DNA from: CAZAQV01 sp964487255
Lineage (GTDB): Bacteria; Myxococcota_A; Polyangia; Polyangiales; CAZAQV01
Assembly: GCA_964487255.1 (NCBI GenBank)
Contig: CAZAQV010000025.1
Coordinates: 1 to 64,000, forward strand
Direction of reading: 5' to 3'
DNA: 64,000 nucleotides
The notes beneath the pieces are model-generated. The model was not told where the DNA came from. It ran no database searches and saw nothing but the letters and a program-made list of their open reading frames with translations. Numbering within the stretch: the first letter of the stretch is position 1; each line of letters starts with the position of its first letter. Positions 1-8,425 of the stretch are shown in pieces. The translations under genes and the position numbers were made by a program.

Positions 1-506
1 TAACTACGCCGCGCTCCGACATCCACACCGCCCCTTTTTCACCAGCCTGCTAGATGACGACGCCTGACGCTACGGTTCGCTCTGCCGATTCTTGGTGAAA
101 AGCCGAAGTTCTGAAGAGAAAGGACGGCGGGTACACGACTGCGATCTTTCGGTGGTTCGAAGAGCATTCTCCGGATGCGGGTCTGCTTGCATCGCTCTGG
201 TTCACATACTCAGATTCGACCCAGGCTCACATAAAGCGTTCGCCCTCAGAAGAGCAAAGCTTGTGCCGGTGCTGTGGGTAGAAAACCATTCGCTCTTTGA
301 GCGACCGACGCCGAAAGTCGACGCCGATCGACGCCGATTGGCGCGCCGATCTTCGTTCGCTACACTCGATGTCCGGCCAAAGCGAGGATCTCGTTTCGGG
401 GGACCCCAAAAGCCCAACCTGGGACGGTTCGCCGGTTCGCCGCTGCTGGTTGCGAGACTTGAACTTTGTAGACATGGTCACTATTTCGATCGACGAGTCG
501 TGCACG
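1..506. other. No supported gene; short G/C-rich stretch at window edge
   Basis: The open frames here encode Arg/Ser-rich sequences that resemble no family I know. The longest one runs into the 3' end of the opposite-strand mannosidase gene. A short palindromic stretch near 388-405 (TTTCGGGGGACCCCAAAAG) resembles the palindrome at 5259-5282 and may be a degenerate REP-like repeat. The stretch near 310-350 repeats 'gacgccgat'-like words. I see no promoter or RNA that I can support. Confidence 0.4.
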
Positions 507-3275
507 CTACGGCGCTGGGAATGAAGGCGGAAGGTTGCTGGGTTCTGCGCCCCACGTTGGGTTTGGAGCGCTGCCCATAGTGAACGCAAGCGTTGCGCCC
601 GAGGCGATATCGCGAAACCGGAGCCAGCTCTTGTCGCTCGCCGTGCCGTCGATGTTCAGCGCTTGGACGTAGGGCGCGCTCGTGCCGGCACCATCACCGG
701 TGATGGTGAGCGTCTTGCCGTTGGCCAGCGTGACGGTGGTCGACGCAAAGCGAGGCCCATTCATGACCAGCACGTCTGTGCCCGGTATCATCGGATAGAG
801 CCCGAGGTACGCCCACACCAACCACGCGGACGTGGCACCCAGGTCGTCGTTGCCAGGAAGGCCGCCTGAGGAGGTGTTGAACTCCTGATCGATGATGCGC
901 GCCACCACTTCTTGCGTGCGCGGAGGCGCCCCGGCAAAAACGTAGGTCCAAGGCGTCCCGTGTTCGGGTTCGTTGCCGATATAGAAGTAAGGTCGCTTGG
1001 TGCCCGCGTTGAGTTCGGTAAAGAGCTCGTCGAGTCGCGCCACGGCGCTTTCATGTCCGCCCATCGCGCTGAAGAGCCCCTCAAGATCGTGCGGGACCAT
1101 CCACACGTACTGCGCGCCGTTGCCTTCGATGAAGCCGCACATCGAGCCAGGATCAAAGGGTTGGCAGTCCCAGTCGCCCGGCGTTCCGAGTTGGATCGGT
1201 GTCTCCACCTCGAGGCGCACATATCGCGCATCGATTGGATCGAAGTCGTGCGTCGTGACATTGGCGCTGTTGCCCTTCACGTCCGCGACGGTCGTCCAAG
1301 CGCCACCGTCGATGCTGAGTCTCAAGCGGAAGTCCTGTGTGTTCCACTTCGATCCTTCACCACCGGCGCCGGCGTGGTGGATGACGATGCGCTCGAGGCT
1401 CTGCACGCTGCCGAGATCAACCTGCAACCATTTGTTCGCGCTTGTGTTGTCGCACCACTTGTCCGATGAGCCGCCCGTCCAGCTTCCGTTCACGGTCTTG
1501 TCCGGTGTTTCGTCGGCGTTGCATGAGCCGCTGGCGTCCGTCTTCTGGTCGAGTGCCAAGTTGGTGCTCGGGGAATCCGGTCCATAGACTTGGAGCTCGT
1601 AGATACGTGCCGCACCTGCGGCCGCAGAGGGTGTGCCCACGCGCGGTTCGATGTAGCCGTCGGCGGCGTTCCAGCTGTTGTGCCAATACGCGCTGCGTGC
1701 GAGGTAGCGCGCGTACGCAGCGGCATCGCCCAGCTCTTGGGCGAACATGGCGAGCGCGAAGTCCGCCATTGCGTACTCGAGGCTCACCGCCGCGTTGCCC
1801 GCGTAGTGATTTTCAAGCCAGTCGCGGAGCGCGTAGCGTTGCGTGAACGTTGGGTCGTCGGCGGATCGCTTCATCAGTGCCAGTGCTGCGGTCGTGTCGA
1901 ACCCGCGCACACCCATCGCATAGGCATTGGCCACGTTCACCGTGCCCGGATCACCGACCATGACCCGCGCCTCCACCGTCTGGTGCGTCCAGAACGGAAG
2001 CAGCCCGCTGTGTACGCCGTCTTGCACCATCGAGCGCACGATGTCGGGCATCTCGGGAGCGATGGCGCCCATCAGGTGCGTCCACGAGCGGATGATGTCC
2101 CAGCCCGAGAAGTTTTGATACATGGTCCATCCGTCGGCCGTGTGCACCGCGCCGTCGAAACCCAGGTACTGGCCATTGACGTCGCTGGCCACGTTGGGGC
2201 TTTGAAATACGTGATAGAGGGCGGTGTAGAATTTGGTCCGATCTTCGGTCGAGCCACCGGAAACGCGGACGCGATTGAGCACGGTGTTCCACGCCGATGA
2301 AGCTGCAGTGCGAACTGCGCTGAAGTCCCAGTCGGGAATCTCAGCTTCCAGGTTGGCCTCGGCGTTGTCGATGCTAATGTACGAGAGCGCAATTTTCATC
2401 TGCACGACGGGTTGCTCAGTCGTGTCGAAGGTGAGGTAGACGCCTGCGTTCAGCCCCGATGCATTTGAGCTGCCGTCCGTCACTTGGTCGCCCACCCACG
2501 TGCCGTGCCCGGTGGAGGGCGTATCGAACACCGCGACGAAGCGAATGCGGAAGATGCCGCGCGTGCCACAGAAGCCGCCTGCGGTGACGGTCCCCTGAAT
2601 CCGGTCGGGAGCGACAACCTCCACGCTTCCCAGGCGAGCACCGGTGGCACTGAGCCCCGTCTGCATGAGCAAGCGAGCGTTGCTGGCGGCGGGAAATGTA
2701 AAGCGGGCGAAGCCGGTGCGTGTGGTGGTGGTCAGTTCGGCGTTGACGTCGGGGTCCTCGAGGTGGACCGCGTAGTACCCGGGCGATGCCTGTTCGCTCG
2801 TCTTGCTGTAGCGGGAGCGGTAGCTCGACCAGTCGCTTCCGGGCGACGTCGCGAGGTCGCCCACGAAAGGGATGAACGGGATATCCTCATTGTTCGCGCA
2901 GCCCGCGCCGTCGAAGTGGGTCACGCTGAATTGTTCGATTTCGCGATCGCTTGCGCGGTAACCCGATGGTGAGGCGGTTGGTGTATCGGGGCTGAGCTGC
3001 ACCATGCCGAAGGGCACCACCGCGCCGGGATAGGTGCTTCCTCCCGCGCCGCCTGGAACCGGGTGCGGAGAGTTGCTGTCGTCGGTGCCGATAAAGGGGT
3101 CGACGTAACCTACCAGTTGCTCGACCGAAGCGCCTGCATCCGCGTCGCTTGCGTCCGCCGTGGATGCGGCGTCATCACCACTGTCGTTCGCGCCCGCATC
3201 GACTTCAGTTTCGTGCCCAGACCCGCTGCACGCAGCGACAATGATTAGAAGCGCAATCGCGCGAACCAATTCCAT
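507..3275 (-). CDS. GH92 family alpha-mannosidase-like lipoprotein with inserted F5/8C (discoidin) domain
   Basis: Predicted secreted glycoside hydrolase of family 92, which contains calcium-dependent exo-alpha-mannosidases. The N-terminus is a lipoprotein signal (lipobox IVAAC, lipidated Cys16), followed by an Asp/Ala/Ser-rich linker to about residue 50. The family N-terminal signature 'YVDPFIGTDD' and 'YPGAVVPFGMVQLSPDTP' are at about 57-98. The C-terminal hallmark 'GLPGNDDLGATSAW' is at about 803-817, followed by 'LGLYPMIPGT'. Unusually, a discoidin/F5-8 type C module (about residues 565-693, starting STNLALDQKT and including KWLQVDLGS and ARYVRLEV) sits inside the catalytic half. It is probably a carbohydrate-binding insertion. 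Length (922) exceeds the usual 700-800 of the family by roughly that module. The ATG start directly precedes the signal peptide. It appears monocistronic. The substrate (mannan, fungal or N-glycan) is inferred from the family only. Confidence 0.9.
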   Translation of the reverse strand: MELVRAIALLIIVAACSGSGHETEVDAGANDSGDDAASTADASDADAGASVEQLVGYVDPFIGTDDSNSPHPVPGGAGGSTYPGAVVPFGMVQLSPDTPTASPSGYRASDREIEQFSVTHFDGAGCANNEDIPFIPFVGDLATSPGSDWSSYRSRYSKTSEQASPGYYAVHLEDPDVNAELTTTTRTGFARFTFPAASNARLLMQTGLSATGARLGSVEVVAPDRIQGTVTAGGFCGTRGIFRIRFVAVFDTPSTGHGTWVGDQVTDGSSNASGLNAGVYLTFDTTEQPVVQMKIALSYISIDNAEANLEAEIPDWDFSAVRTAASSAWNTVLNRVRVSGGSTEDRTKFYTALYHVFQSPNVASDVNGQYLGFDGAVHTADGWTMYQNFSGWDIIRSWTHLMGAIAPEMPDIVRSMVQDGVHSGLLPFWTHQTVEARVMVGDPGTVNVANAYAMGVRGFDTTAALALMKRSADDPTFTQRYALRDWLENHYAGNAAVSLEYAMADFALAMFAQELGDAAAYARYLARSAYWHNSWNAADGYIEPRVGTPSAAAGAARIYELQVYGPDSPSTNLALDQKTDASGSCNADETPDKTVNGSWTGGSSDKWCDNTSANKWLQVDLGSVQSLERIVIHHAGAGGEGSKWNTQDFRLRLSIDGGAWTTVADVKGNSANVTTHDFDPIDARYVRLEVETPIQLGTPGDWDCQPFDPGSMCGFIEGNGAQYVWMVPHDLEGLFSAMGGHESAVARLDELFTELNAGTKRPYFYIGNEPEHGTPWTYVFAGAPPRTQEVVARIIDQEFNTSSGGLPGNDDLGATSAWLVWAYLGLYPMIPGTDVLVMNGPRFASTTVTLANGKTLTITGDGAGTSAPYVQALNIDGTASDKSWLRFRDIASGATLAFTMGSAPNPTWGAEPSNLPPSFPAP

Positions 3276-3398
3276 GGGCCCAGGCTATGCGATCATGCGC
3301 TAGGCGCAACACGACTGAGCACGGGTTCGGCCGGCGAAGGCCGCGGCAACGCCACCGCTCTTGGCGGTATGCAGAGCGCCGCTTTGGTGCCGACGACT

Positions 3399-4688
3399 CT
3401 ACCGAAAAGCGGCTTCGAGCTGGCGCTGCGGCATTCCGCCATCAAAGACCTGCGTGAGTGCGACGAGGCGTCCGTGTGTGTCTGCCGTTAGCACCGAACG
3501 AGCCTTGGAGAGCGAGGACCGTGCGCTTCGCGCACTAAAGGGCATCCGCAGCACGGCGCGCAGCGCATGTTCCTCGGGTGTTGCGATCGCCGCCGGTGCG
3601 TCGAGCCGAGCGCTACGAAACGCGGCCTGGCCAAGAGAGTCTTGGACGTCTCGCAGCGCGGCGGTGAGTACTTCCCCGATCACTGGGTCGACGGTGTCAT
3701 CAAAGATGTTTCGCGACATGGCGTGTGGGCCGCTCTGGAATGATGCGATCTGCGCCTGCAGATTCCGAGGACTCACACGGGACGGTCTTTCGATACTCGT
3801 CGGTAGCTGCGAGGGGTAGTACCGCAGGCCCGTCGTGTCAGCTGCTCCGAACAGCAGGTTGCGCTCTGCCTCGCTCATGCCTTCGAAAGACCACGACCTG
3901 CGCAAGGTGCTCAGTCGGTCATACGTAGGCTTGTTCACCGCCAACTTGACGCTGCGGAGGTGAAGTCCTGCTTCGCTGTCGTATCCGTGGAGCAGGTCCT
4001 GAACAAAGCGAAAGCCGTCGTACATGTCGAGTGTCAGCTGATCAAGTTTCTTCGACAGATCAAGGGCGAGCACTCTCTCTCCTGCGCTGTTGCGATCCAA
4101 GAGTTGTTCAAGGGCGATATCTGCGGTGAAAGCCTTGTGCTGAAAAGCCGTCTCACCGATCGATTGACGCAGATCGCGAAGGGCACCGGTTGCCATCTCC
4201 TCGAGGCCGTCAACCAAGATGGCTCCTGGTTCAAAGATGCGCGTACGAAGATCGTTCGCCCGTGTCCTCCGTAGCTTCTTGATAGCCTGGAGCAGCGCCG
4301 GCGTGAAGTTCGGAACGATCACGCCCTGCACATGACTCGGCAAGGTTGACTCTAGCAACGTCGGAATGTTCCTGTACAAGCGGCGACCGTCCGCGACGGG
4401 ATCGCCTACGCGCCTTGCGATGCGGCCAACGGTGGCAAAACTTGCGGCGTCGGAGCGGCCTGTGACGGTCGGATTGACGCGGCTCATGTTGTCGCTTTCG
4501 GCGGCTCCGACCAGTGCAGCGTCGAAGGCGGACCCAAGCGACCCGAACGCGCTGATCGCTCCGACGGCGACCAAAGTCAGGAGCATGGACTGGCTCTGAG
4601 CGAGACCTTGGCATCTGCGTTCGCGCCCCTTCTTCTTGGGGTGAGGGGTGATGGCTGTAAAAGTGAGCGTGGGCGTTGCAGCGGACAT
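3399..4688 (-). CDS. Hypothetical protein with single N-terminal membrane segment; paralogue of the 6731-8302 product
   Basis: I do not recognise a known domain. The N-terminus (ATG at 4688; a TTG lies six codons upstream) has a basic stretch 'HPKKKGRERR', then a hydrophobic segment 'SMLLTLVAVGAISAFGSLGSAF'-like at about residues 36-56, consistent with a signal anchor or pilin-like N-terminus. The rest is soluble, helical-looking and Arg/Leu/Asp-rich. The segments 'G.AQ....L..AV.A.SAF.S.G' and 'DPV.D.R.Y.R.IP' are shared with the protein encoded at 6731-8302. The two genes are divergent and flank a transposase, so I infer a duplicated family. A secreted or polymorphic-toxin-like role is possible but unsupported by any recognised toxin domain. 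Confidence 0.6.
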   Translation of the reverse strand: MSAATPTLTFTAITPHPKKKGRERRCQGLAQSQSMLLTLVAVGAISAFGSLGSAFDAALVGAAESDNMSRVNPTVTGRSDAASFATVGRIARRVGDPVADGRRLYRNIPTLLESTLPSHVQGVIVPNFTPALLQAIKKLRRTRANDLRTRIFEPGAILVDGLEEMATGALRDLRQSIGETAFQHKAFTADIALEQLLDRNSAGERVLALDLSKKLDQLTLDMYDGFRFVQDLLHGYDSEAGLHLRSVKLAVNKPTYDRLSTLRRSWSFEGMSEAERNLLFGAADTTGLRYYPSQLPTSIERPSRVSPRNLQAQIASFQSGPHAMSRNIFDDTVDPVIGEVLTAALRDVQDSLGQAAFRSARLDAPAAIATPEEHALRAVLRMPFSARSARSSLSKARSVLTADTHGRLVALTQVFDGGMPQRQLEAAFR

Positions 4689-4821
4689 CGTTGTTGACTT
4701 AAGCAATAGACATGCCCTGTAGCTCGAGGGTGGAATCGATAATAATTTCGGGAAAGAAAGCGGACTGGGTTGCCAGTTAACCGCGGATTAACTGGCCGAT
4801 CAAACCAGCGATCTCCCCCTC

Positions 4822-4837
4822 TCAATTGCGAGTCCCC
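4822..4837 (+). repeat. REP-like motif upstream of transposase
   Basis: TCAATTGCGAGTCCCC occurs here and again, base for base, at 6541-6556, on either side of the transposase gene 5432-6337. Here it is followed by AAAGGAGTTGC, a variant of the GAAGGGTTGC that follows the motif downstream. Short repeats associated with a REP-type tyrosine transposase are its usual substrate; that link is inferred. Confidence 0.55.
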
Positions 4838-5121
4838 AAAGGAGTTGCACAAATGCCACGCTGAGGCATCCTGTGAGACCATGTTCGTGGCGATTTGCCA
4901 CGCTCGCGGACGCAAGGCGTCCTGTTCTAGAACTGTTTCGTTGTTGGCCTGCATGTTGCTTCTCCAGCCGAGACGTGAAAGGTGCATCATGAGTAGAGCG
5001 AGCGGTTTCTTTTCTCGGTGGTTCGTGAAACGAAGGACATCGAGACGCACGGCCTTCTATCCCTATACCGACCATTCCTCCTTTACGGAGGCTGTCGAGG
5101 CCCGCGGGCAGTCGTCGAACG

Positions 5122-5234
5122 GCGGCACAAGCAGTACACAAACGACTGCGTAGCGCTGCTCGGCGTCTGGTGGAGCTCTTTTGCCTCCGCGACTCGTTCG
5201 AAGCGCTTGCCTAGGGCTGCGGCGATGCCATCTT
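5122..5234 (-). pseudogene. Remnant of SAM methyltransferase 3' end
   Basis: This stretch matches 13602-13713, the 3' end of the intact methyltransferase gene. By hand count there are about 14 mismatches in 103 ungapped positions from 5131. On the minus strand it still reads 'DGIAAALGKRFERVAEAKELHQTPS' in pieces and 'QSFVYCLCRR', versus 'DGIAAALGERFERIAEAKELHETPS' in the intact gene. The upstream three quarters of the gene (SAM-binding region) are absent. I interpret it as a fragment left by duplication or recombination next to the transposase. Confidence 0.75.
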
Positions 5235-5258
5235 CCCGATGGCAGTCCTTCCCGAGGA

Positions 5259-5282
5259 AAGCCTTTCGGGGTCCCCGAAGGC
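5259..5282. repeat. Palindromic REP-like hairpin
   Basis: The sequence around AGCCTTTCGGGG and TCCCCGAAGGCT forms a near-perfect inverted repeat with one bulge. It lies about 150 bp upstream of the HUH transposase. It could be a REP hairpin or a terminator for the truncated gene fragment; there is no clear U-tract. Confidence 0.45.
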
Positions 5283-5431
5283 TCAGCCTGTCCACACTGC
5301 TCAGGTGTTGAATCGGTGGCGGATCGGCGTCTGTTGGCGGCGCGTCGCCGGCGCGCGCACTTCAGCGGCGTTGCAATCGCTCGTCTTTGCGCTGGTAACT
5401 CAGCGGCACAGAGTTTGCTGAACACCATTGC

Positions 5432-6337
5432 GTGACGCTCCCTCGACGAACACTAGAACGCGAGACGGTCTTGATGACCCGACGCTGCATCGGGCGACGT
5501 TTTCTGATGCGACCCGATAGAAACGCGGAGCAAATCTTTCTGTACGGTCTTGCGCTCGCTGCAAACAAACATGGAATCATCATCCACTCTGTCACCGTAA
5601 TGAGCAACCACTACCATATCGTGCTCACGGATCCCTTCGCCAAACGCTCCGATTTCGCCGAGAAGCTCAACGCCGATCTTGCCAAGGCGATTCAAGCACT
5701 TCGTGGAACTCGCGGAGGTGTTTGGGACAAGTCGCCACCCAACTTCACCGTCCTCAAGACCGAGCGGGCCATTGTTGAAGAGTGTGCCTATACCCTCGTC
5801 AACCCTGTCGCCGAGGGTCTGGTCAGCGACTACCGAAAGTGGCCAGGTGTGAACGTCACGGTAGACGAAATCGGCAGACGCACGTTCAGCGTGCGACGAC
5901 CGGGCTACTACTTCTCGAACGATGAAATCAAGTGGCCCAAGATGGTGAAGCTACCCATCGAAATCCCACCCGGCTTTGACGATGACGACTTTCGACGACA
6001 ACTACGAGTTGAGGTCAAAGAGCAGCAAGATGCTGCAAAGGCAGCTATTCGCGCTTCGGGCAAACGTTTCCTTGGGCGTCAGCGCATCCTGGACACCTCT
6101 CCTTACAAATGCGCGAAGTCCTACGAGACTTTCGCAGACCGCGAACCGACCTTTGCCGTCGGCAAGGGCAATAAGGAAGCTTTCTTTGTAGCAGTTAAAG
6201 AACTTCGAACCTTTCGTGCGATGTACAGAGAAGCCTTGGCCAAGTGGAAGGCTGGCATCAGAGATGTGCTCTTCCCGACAGGCACCTGCGCGATGGTGAA
6301 GTTTCACCAAGTCAGAACCACACCACTCCTTATCTGA
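5432..6337 (+). CDS. REP-associated tyrosine transposase (HUH, IS200-like/RAYT)
   Basis: Single-strand DNA transposase of the Y1 HUH class. The HUH motif is seen as 'VMSNHYHIVLTD' at about residues 58-69, preceded by the typical 'TRRCIGRRFLMRPD' N-terminus. The conserved 'CAYTLVNPVAEGLV' block (about 113-126) carries the candidate nucleophilic tyrosine region of RAYT proteins. Starts at GTG; length 301 fits the long RAYT branch common in myxobacterial genomes. Flanked by the motif TCAATTGCGAGTCCCC on both sides (4822 and 6541) and by palindromes, as expected for a domesticated REP/RAYT arrangement. I saw no left/right ends of a classical insertion sequence and no target duplication. Confidence 0.9.
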   Translation: MTLPRRTLERETVLMTRRCIGRRFLMRPDRNAEQIFLYGLALAANKHGIIIHSVTVMSNHYHIVLTDPFAKRSDFAEKLNADLAKAIQALRGTRGGVWDKSPPNFTVLKTERAIVEECAYTLVNPVAEGLVSDYRKWPGVNVTVDEIGRRTFSVRRPGYYFSNDEIKWPKMVKLPIEIPPGFDDDDFRRQLRVEVKEQQDAAKAAIRASGKRFLGRQRILDTSPYKCAKSYETFADREPTFAVGKGNKEAFFVAVKELRTFRAMYREALAKWKAGIRDVLFPTGTCAMVKFHQVRTTPLLI

Positions 6338-6540
6338 TCCCCGGCCCACTTACCGATCGCCCAGGTGCGCACAGCCTCGATCGATGAAAGTACCGGTCAA
6401 CGCACATCTGCGTCTTGCGCTTGCTGCTACAGCAGAATCAGCCGAAGAATCCCATCGCGACCCGTTGTCGGTACCGTTCCGGCTCGACTCTTCACTCGCT
6501 ACAGCCTCGTTTGGAGCCCAAGCGCCGCTCTCCCAGACAA

Positions 6541-6606
6541 TCAATTGCGAGTCCCCCGGAAGGGTTGCTTGCGAGTCCCCGAAGGGTTGCTTGAAGGGTT
6601 GCTTGC
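6541..6606 (+). repeat. REP-like tandem motif cluster downstream of transposase
   Basis: Two successive units of TTGCGAGTCCCC followed by G(G)AAGGGTTGC, then two further AAGGGTTGC half units. The first 16 bases are identical to 4822-4837. The repeats are still open in the frame of the downstream gene, but the sequence is clearly repeat-like. I therefore place that gene's start after it. Confidence 0.6.
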
Positions 6607-6730
6607 TCGGATGGTGACTGCGGTGTCCGGATTCGATGAACTTCTGAAGGGGCAGTTGCCAGCGATCTGTTGTTTTTTCACGGATTACTTGTCTTTCTCG
6701 TGTGGCACATCGTGTGCTTCTTGGCGGCGC

Positions 6731-8302
6731 ATGCGGTCCAGTAATCCTTCCCGACGCGGTGTGCACGGCAATGCACAGTTTGGTGCGGTCATCTTGTTTT
6801 CGTTGGCCGTCGCGGCAGCGTCTGCCTTCTCAAGTGTCGGCGAAGGCCTCAGTCGTGGCATCGCGGCGAAGTCTCAGGGCGCGAGCACGGACGCAGGTCG
6901 AAGCACGGGTGAATCTGCGGTTCACTCGGTGCCGACAGTGGGCGCGCATTCGGAGGCTGCAAGTGTCTTCGTTGCGGCCGCAAGGCTACTCGATCCTGTC
7001 ACCGATATGCGGGCATACATGCGTAGAATTCCGGGGGCGGACGCGGTCCATCGGACGCTTTCAGACGCCCAGTTTGCTGCGCTCTTCCGTCGCAATCAGC
7101 AAGACTTCAGGCCCTGGCTCAGTGAACTCGCTGCGCGTTCTTACCAGACCCACCACGGCAACTCGGCTAAATACAACGCGCGGATGCTCGAAGGCAACAA
7201 GCTCATGCGTCATCATTTGCCCGAACTGCACGACAAAGTATTTCGGGGCCAATTCACCGATGCAAAGGGCCATCCGCTGAACGAGATTATGACCGTGAGG
7301 TCTTCGTTGCTTGAGCGAATGGCCGATGTCGGCCAAAACATCCAAGCGCGCATTGATTCACTTTCTGGCAGCAAAAGGGCAAGACAGTACTTTCCCGATA
7401 TTGAAGAAGCCGACCCGCTGTCGAGCTGGTTGATGAGTCGACGTGTTGAGGCTGCGGTTTCCGGACAACGCTACCATTCAGAGGCGCCTGCGTGGTTCGA
7501 CCCCAGCCGCTTCGACCCTCCCAACCTCGGCGCGCTCGACGTCGCGGATGACGAACTCGCGCGGCAGCTCGCGCCGCTTTTTGAGTATGGCTACGGCGCG
7601 TTCCCTCATTCCGCGGATTCTTTTGCAGGCGAGGTGCGTGTGCGTGTGCGAAGAGTGGACGACGGCAGCGGGCCCAAAGGTTGGGTTAAGCTTGAGACCA
7701 CAGCGTCACCCCGTGTCGACGTCGGGCCCTTTGAACAACAAGCCGTCCAGCTAGCCCCTGTCCAGCAGAGCGTGCAAGGGCCTATCGGCAAGCAGCCTGA
7801 GGGGCCCGGAGAGATCGCGCTGGTGGCGGAGCGAGCCCAGTACGTAGTGCAACAGACGCTCGGTTCGATGAATGAACCGGTTCGCTACGGCGTTCGTGGA
7901 TCTTGGGGTGATGGCATCCACACCGTGAGTCGAGGTCGGGCGTACGGCTCGGGCACTCCGCTCACGGGTATGCCTGCTGGCCGTGCCAAGGCGACGCTTC
8001 AAGGCAACTTCCGCTCGTGGCCCGGTGGCGGCTCGGGTTCGCACCCCCGAGACAGCGTCCTGGACCCGACGACGCGCATCCACCCGGGCATGCGCGAGCC
8101 CGGCACAACGATTGCCAATGGCTCCATCTTCGGTCCCCTCCCAGAACGCTACGTTCATGCTGATCATCTGAGCGACGGCTATATCTACAAACCGTGGGAC
8201 TATGTCGAGGCTGCGCTCGCGCGACCCGAGGGGTTTGATGTCGTTGTCCAGCCTGGACGCGCGCCATTTGTTGAGTTTCCTTCAAGCGCAGCGTCGAAGT
8301 AG
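6731..8302 (+). CDS. Hypothetical exported protein, paralogue of the 3399-4688 product
   Basis: A 523-residue product if it starts at ATG 6731. The open frame extends upstream to 6365, but that part covers the REP-like repeats and has biased, implausible composition. The N-terminus 'RRGVHGNAQFGAVILFSLAV' followed by 'AAASAFSSVG' is a basic stretch plus one hydrophobic segment, similar to the paralogue at 3399-4688. The later segment 'DPVTDMRAYMRRIPGADAV' aligns with 'DPVADGRRLYRNIP' there. The C-terminal 200 residues are Gly/Pro/Trp-rich ('GSWGDGIHTVSRGR', 'FRSWPGGGSGS', 'YIYKPWDYVEAA') and have no counterpart in the paralogue. A shared N-terminus with a different C-terminus is the architecture of polymorphic secreted proteins, but no toxin fold is recognised. 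Confidence 0.6.
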   Translation: MRSSNPSRRGVHGNAQFGAVILFSLAVAAASAFSSVGEGLSRGIAAKSQGASTDAGRSTGESAVHSVPTVGAHSEAASVFVAAARLLDPVTDMRAYMRRIPGADAVHRTLSDAQFAALFRRNQQDFRPWLSELAARSYQTHHGNSAKYNARMLEGNKLMRHHLPELHDKVFRGQFTDAKGHPLNEIMTVRSSLLERMADVGQNIQARIDSLSGSKRARQYFPDIEEADPLSSWLMSRRVEAAVSGQRYHSEAPAWFDPSRFDPPNLGALDVADDELARQLAPLFEYGYGAFPHSADSFAGEVRVRVRRVDDGSGPKGWVKLETTASPRVDVGPFEQQAVQLAPVQQSVQGPIGKQPEGPGEIALVAERAQYVVQQTLGSMNEPVRYGVRGSWGDGIHTVSRGRAYGSGTPLTGMPAGRAKATLQGNFRSWPGGGSGSHPRDSVLDPTTRIHPGMREPGTTIANGSIFGPLPERYVHADHLSDGYIYKPWDYVEAALARPEGFDVVVQPGRAPFVEFPSSAASK

Positions 8303-8349
8303 CGCCGCCTAGAGCTGTGGGCAGCGAAAGTCGTTTAGCGCACTCTTCA

Positions 8350-8382
8350 CCGGAAGGGTTGCTCACGGAAGGGTTTCCGAAT
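8350..8382 (+). repeat. REP-like GGAAGGGTT repeats after the paralogue gene
   Basis: Two copies of CGGAAGGGTT separated by 6-7 bases, the same half motif seen at 6557-6600. It probably belongs to the same REP-like family. No hairpin with a U-tract is evident. Confidence 0.4.
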
Positions 8383-8425
8383 TCCCTTTTGGGAGGGTGA
8401 TTTGATTTGTAGCTAAGGTTTATCG

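Noticed and set aside
1590..2300. 236-residue frame antisense to the mannosidase
   Set aside because: Arg/His-rich shadow of a well-supported gene; no start signal.
6365..6730. Upstream part of the frame of the second exported paralogue as coding
   Set aside because: Contains the REP-like repeats and shows no similarity to the paralogue, which starts in the equivalent of 6731 onward.
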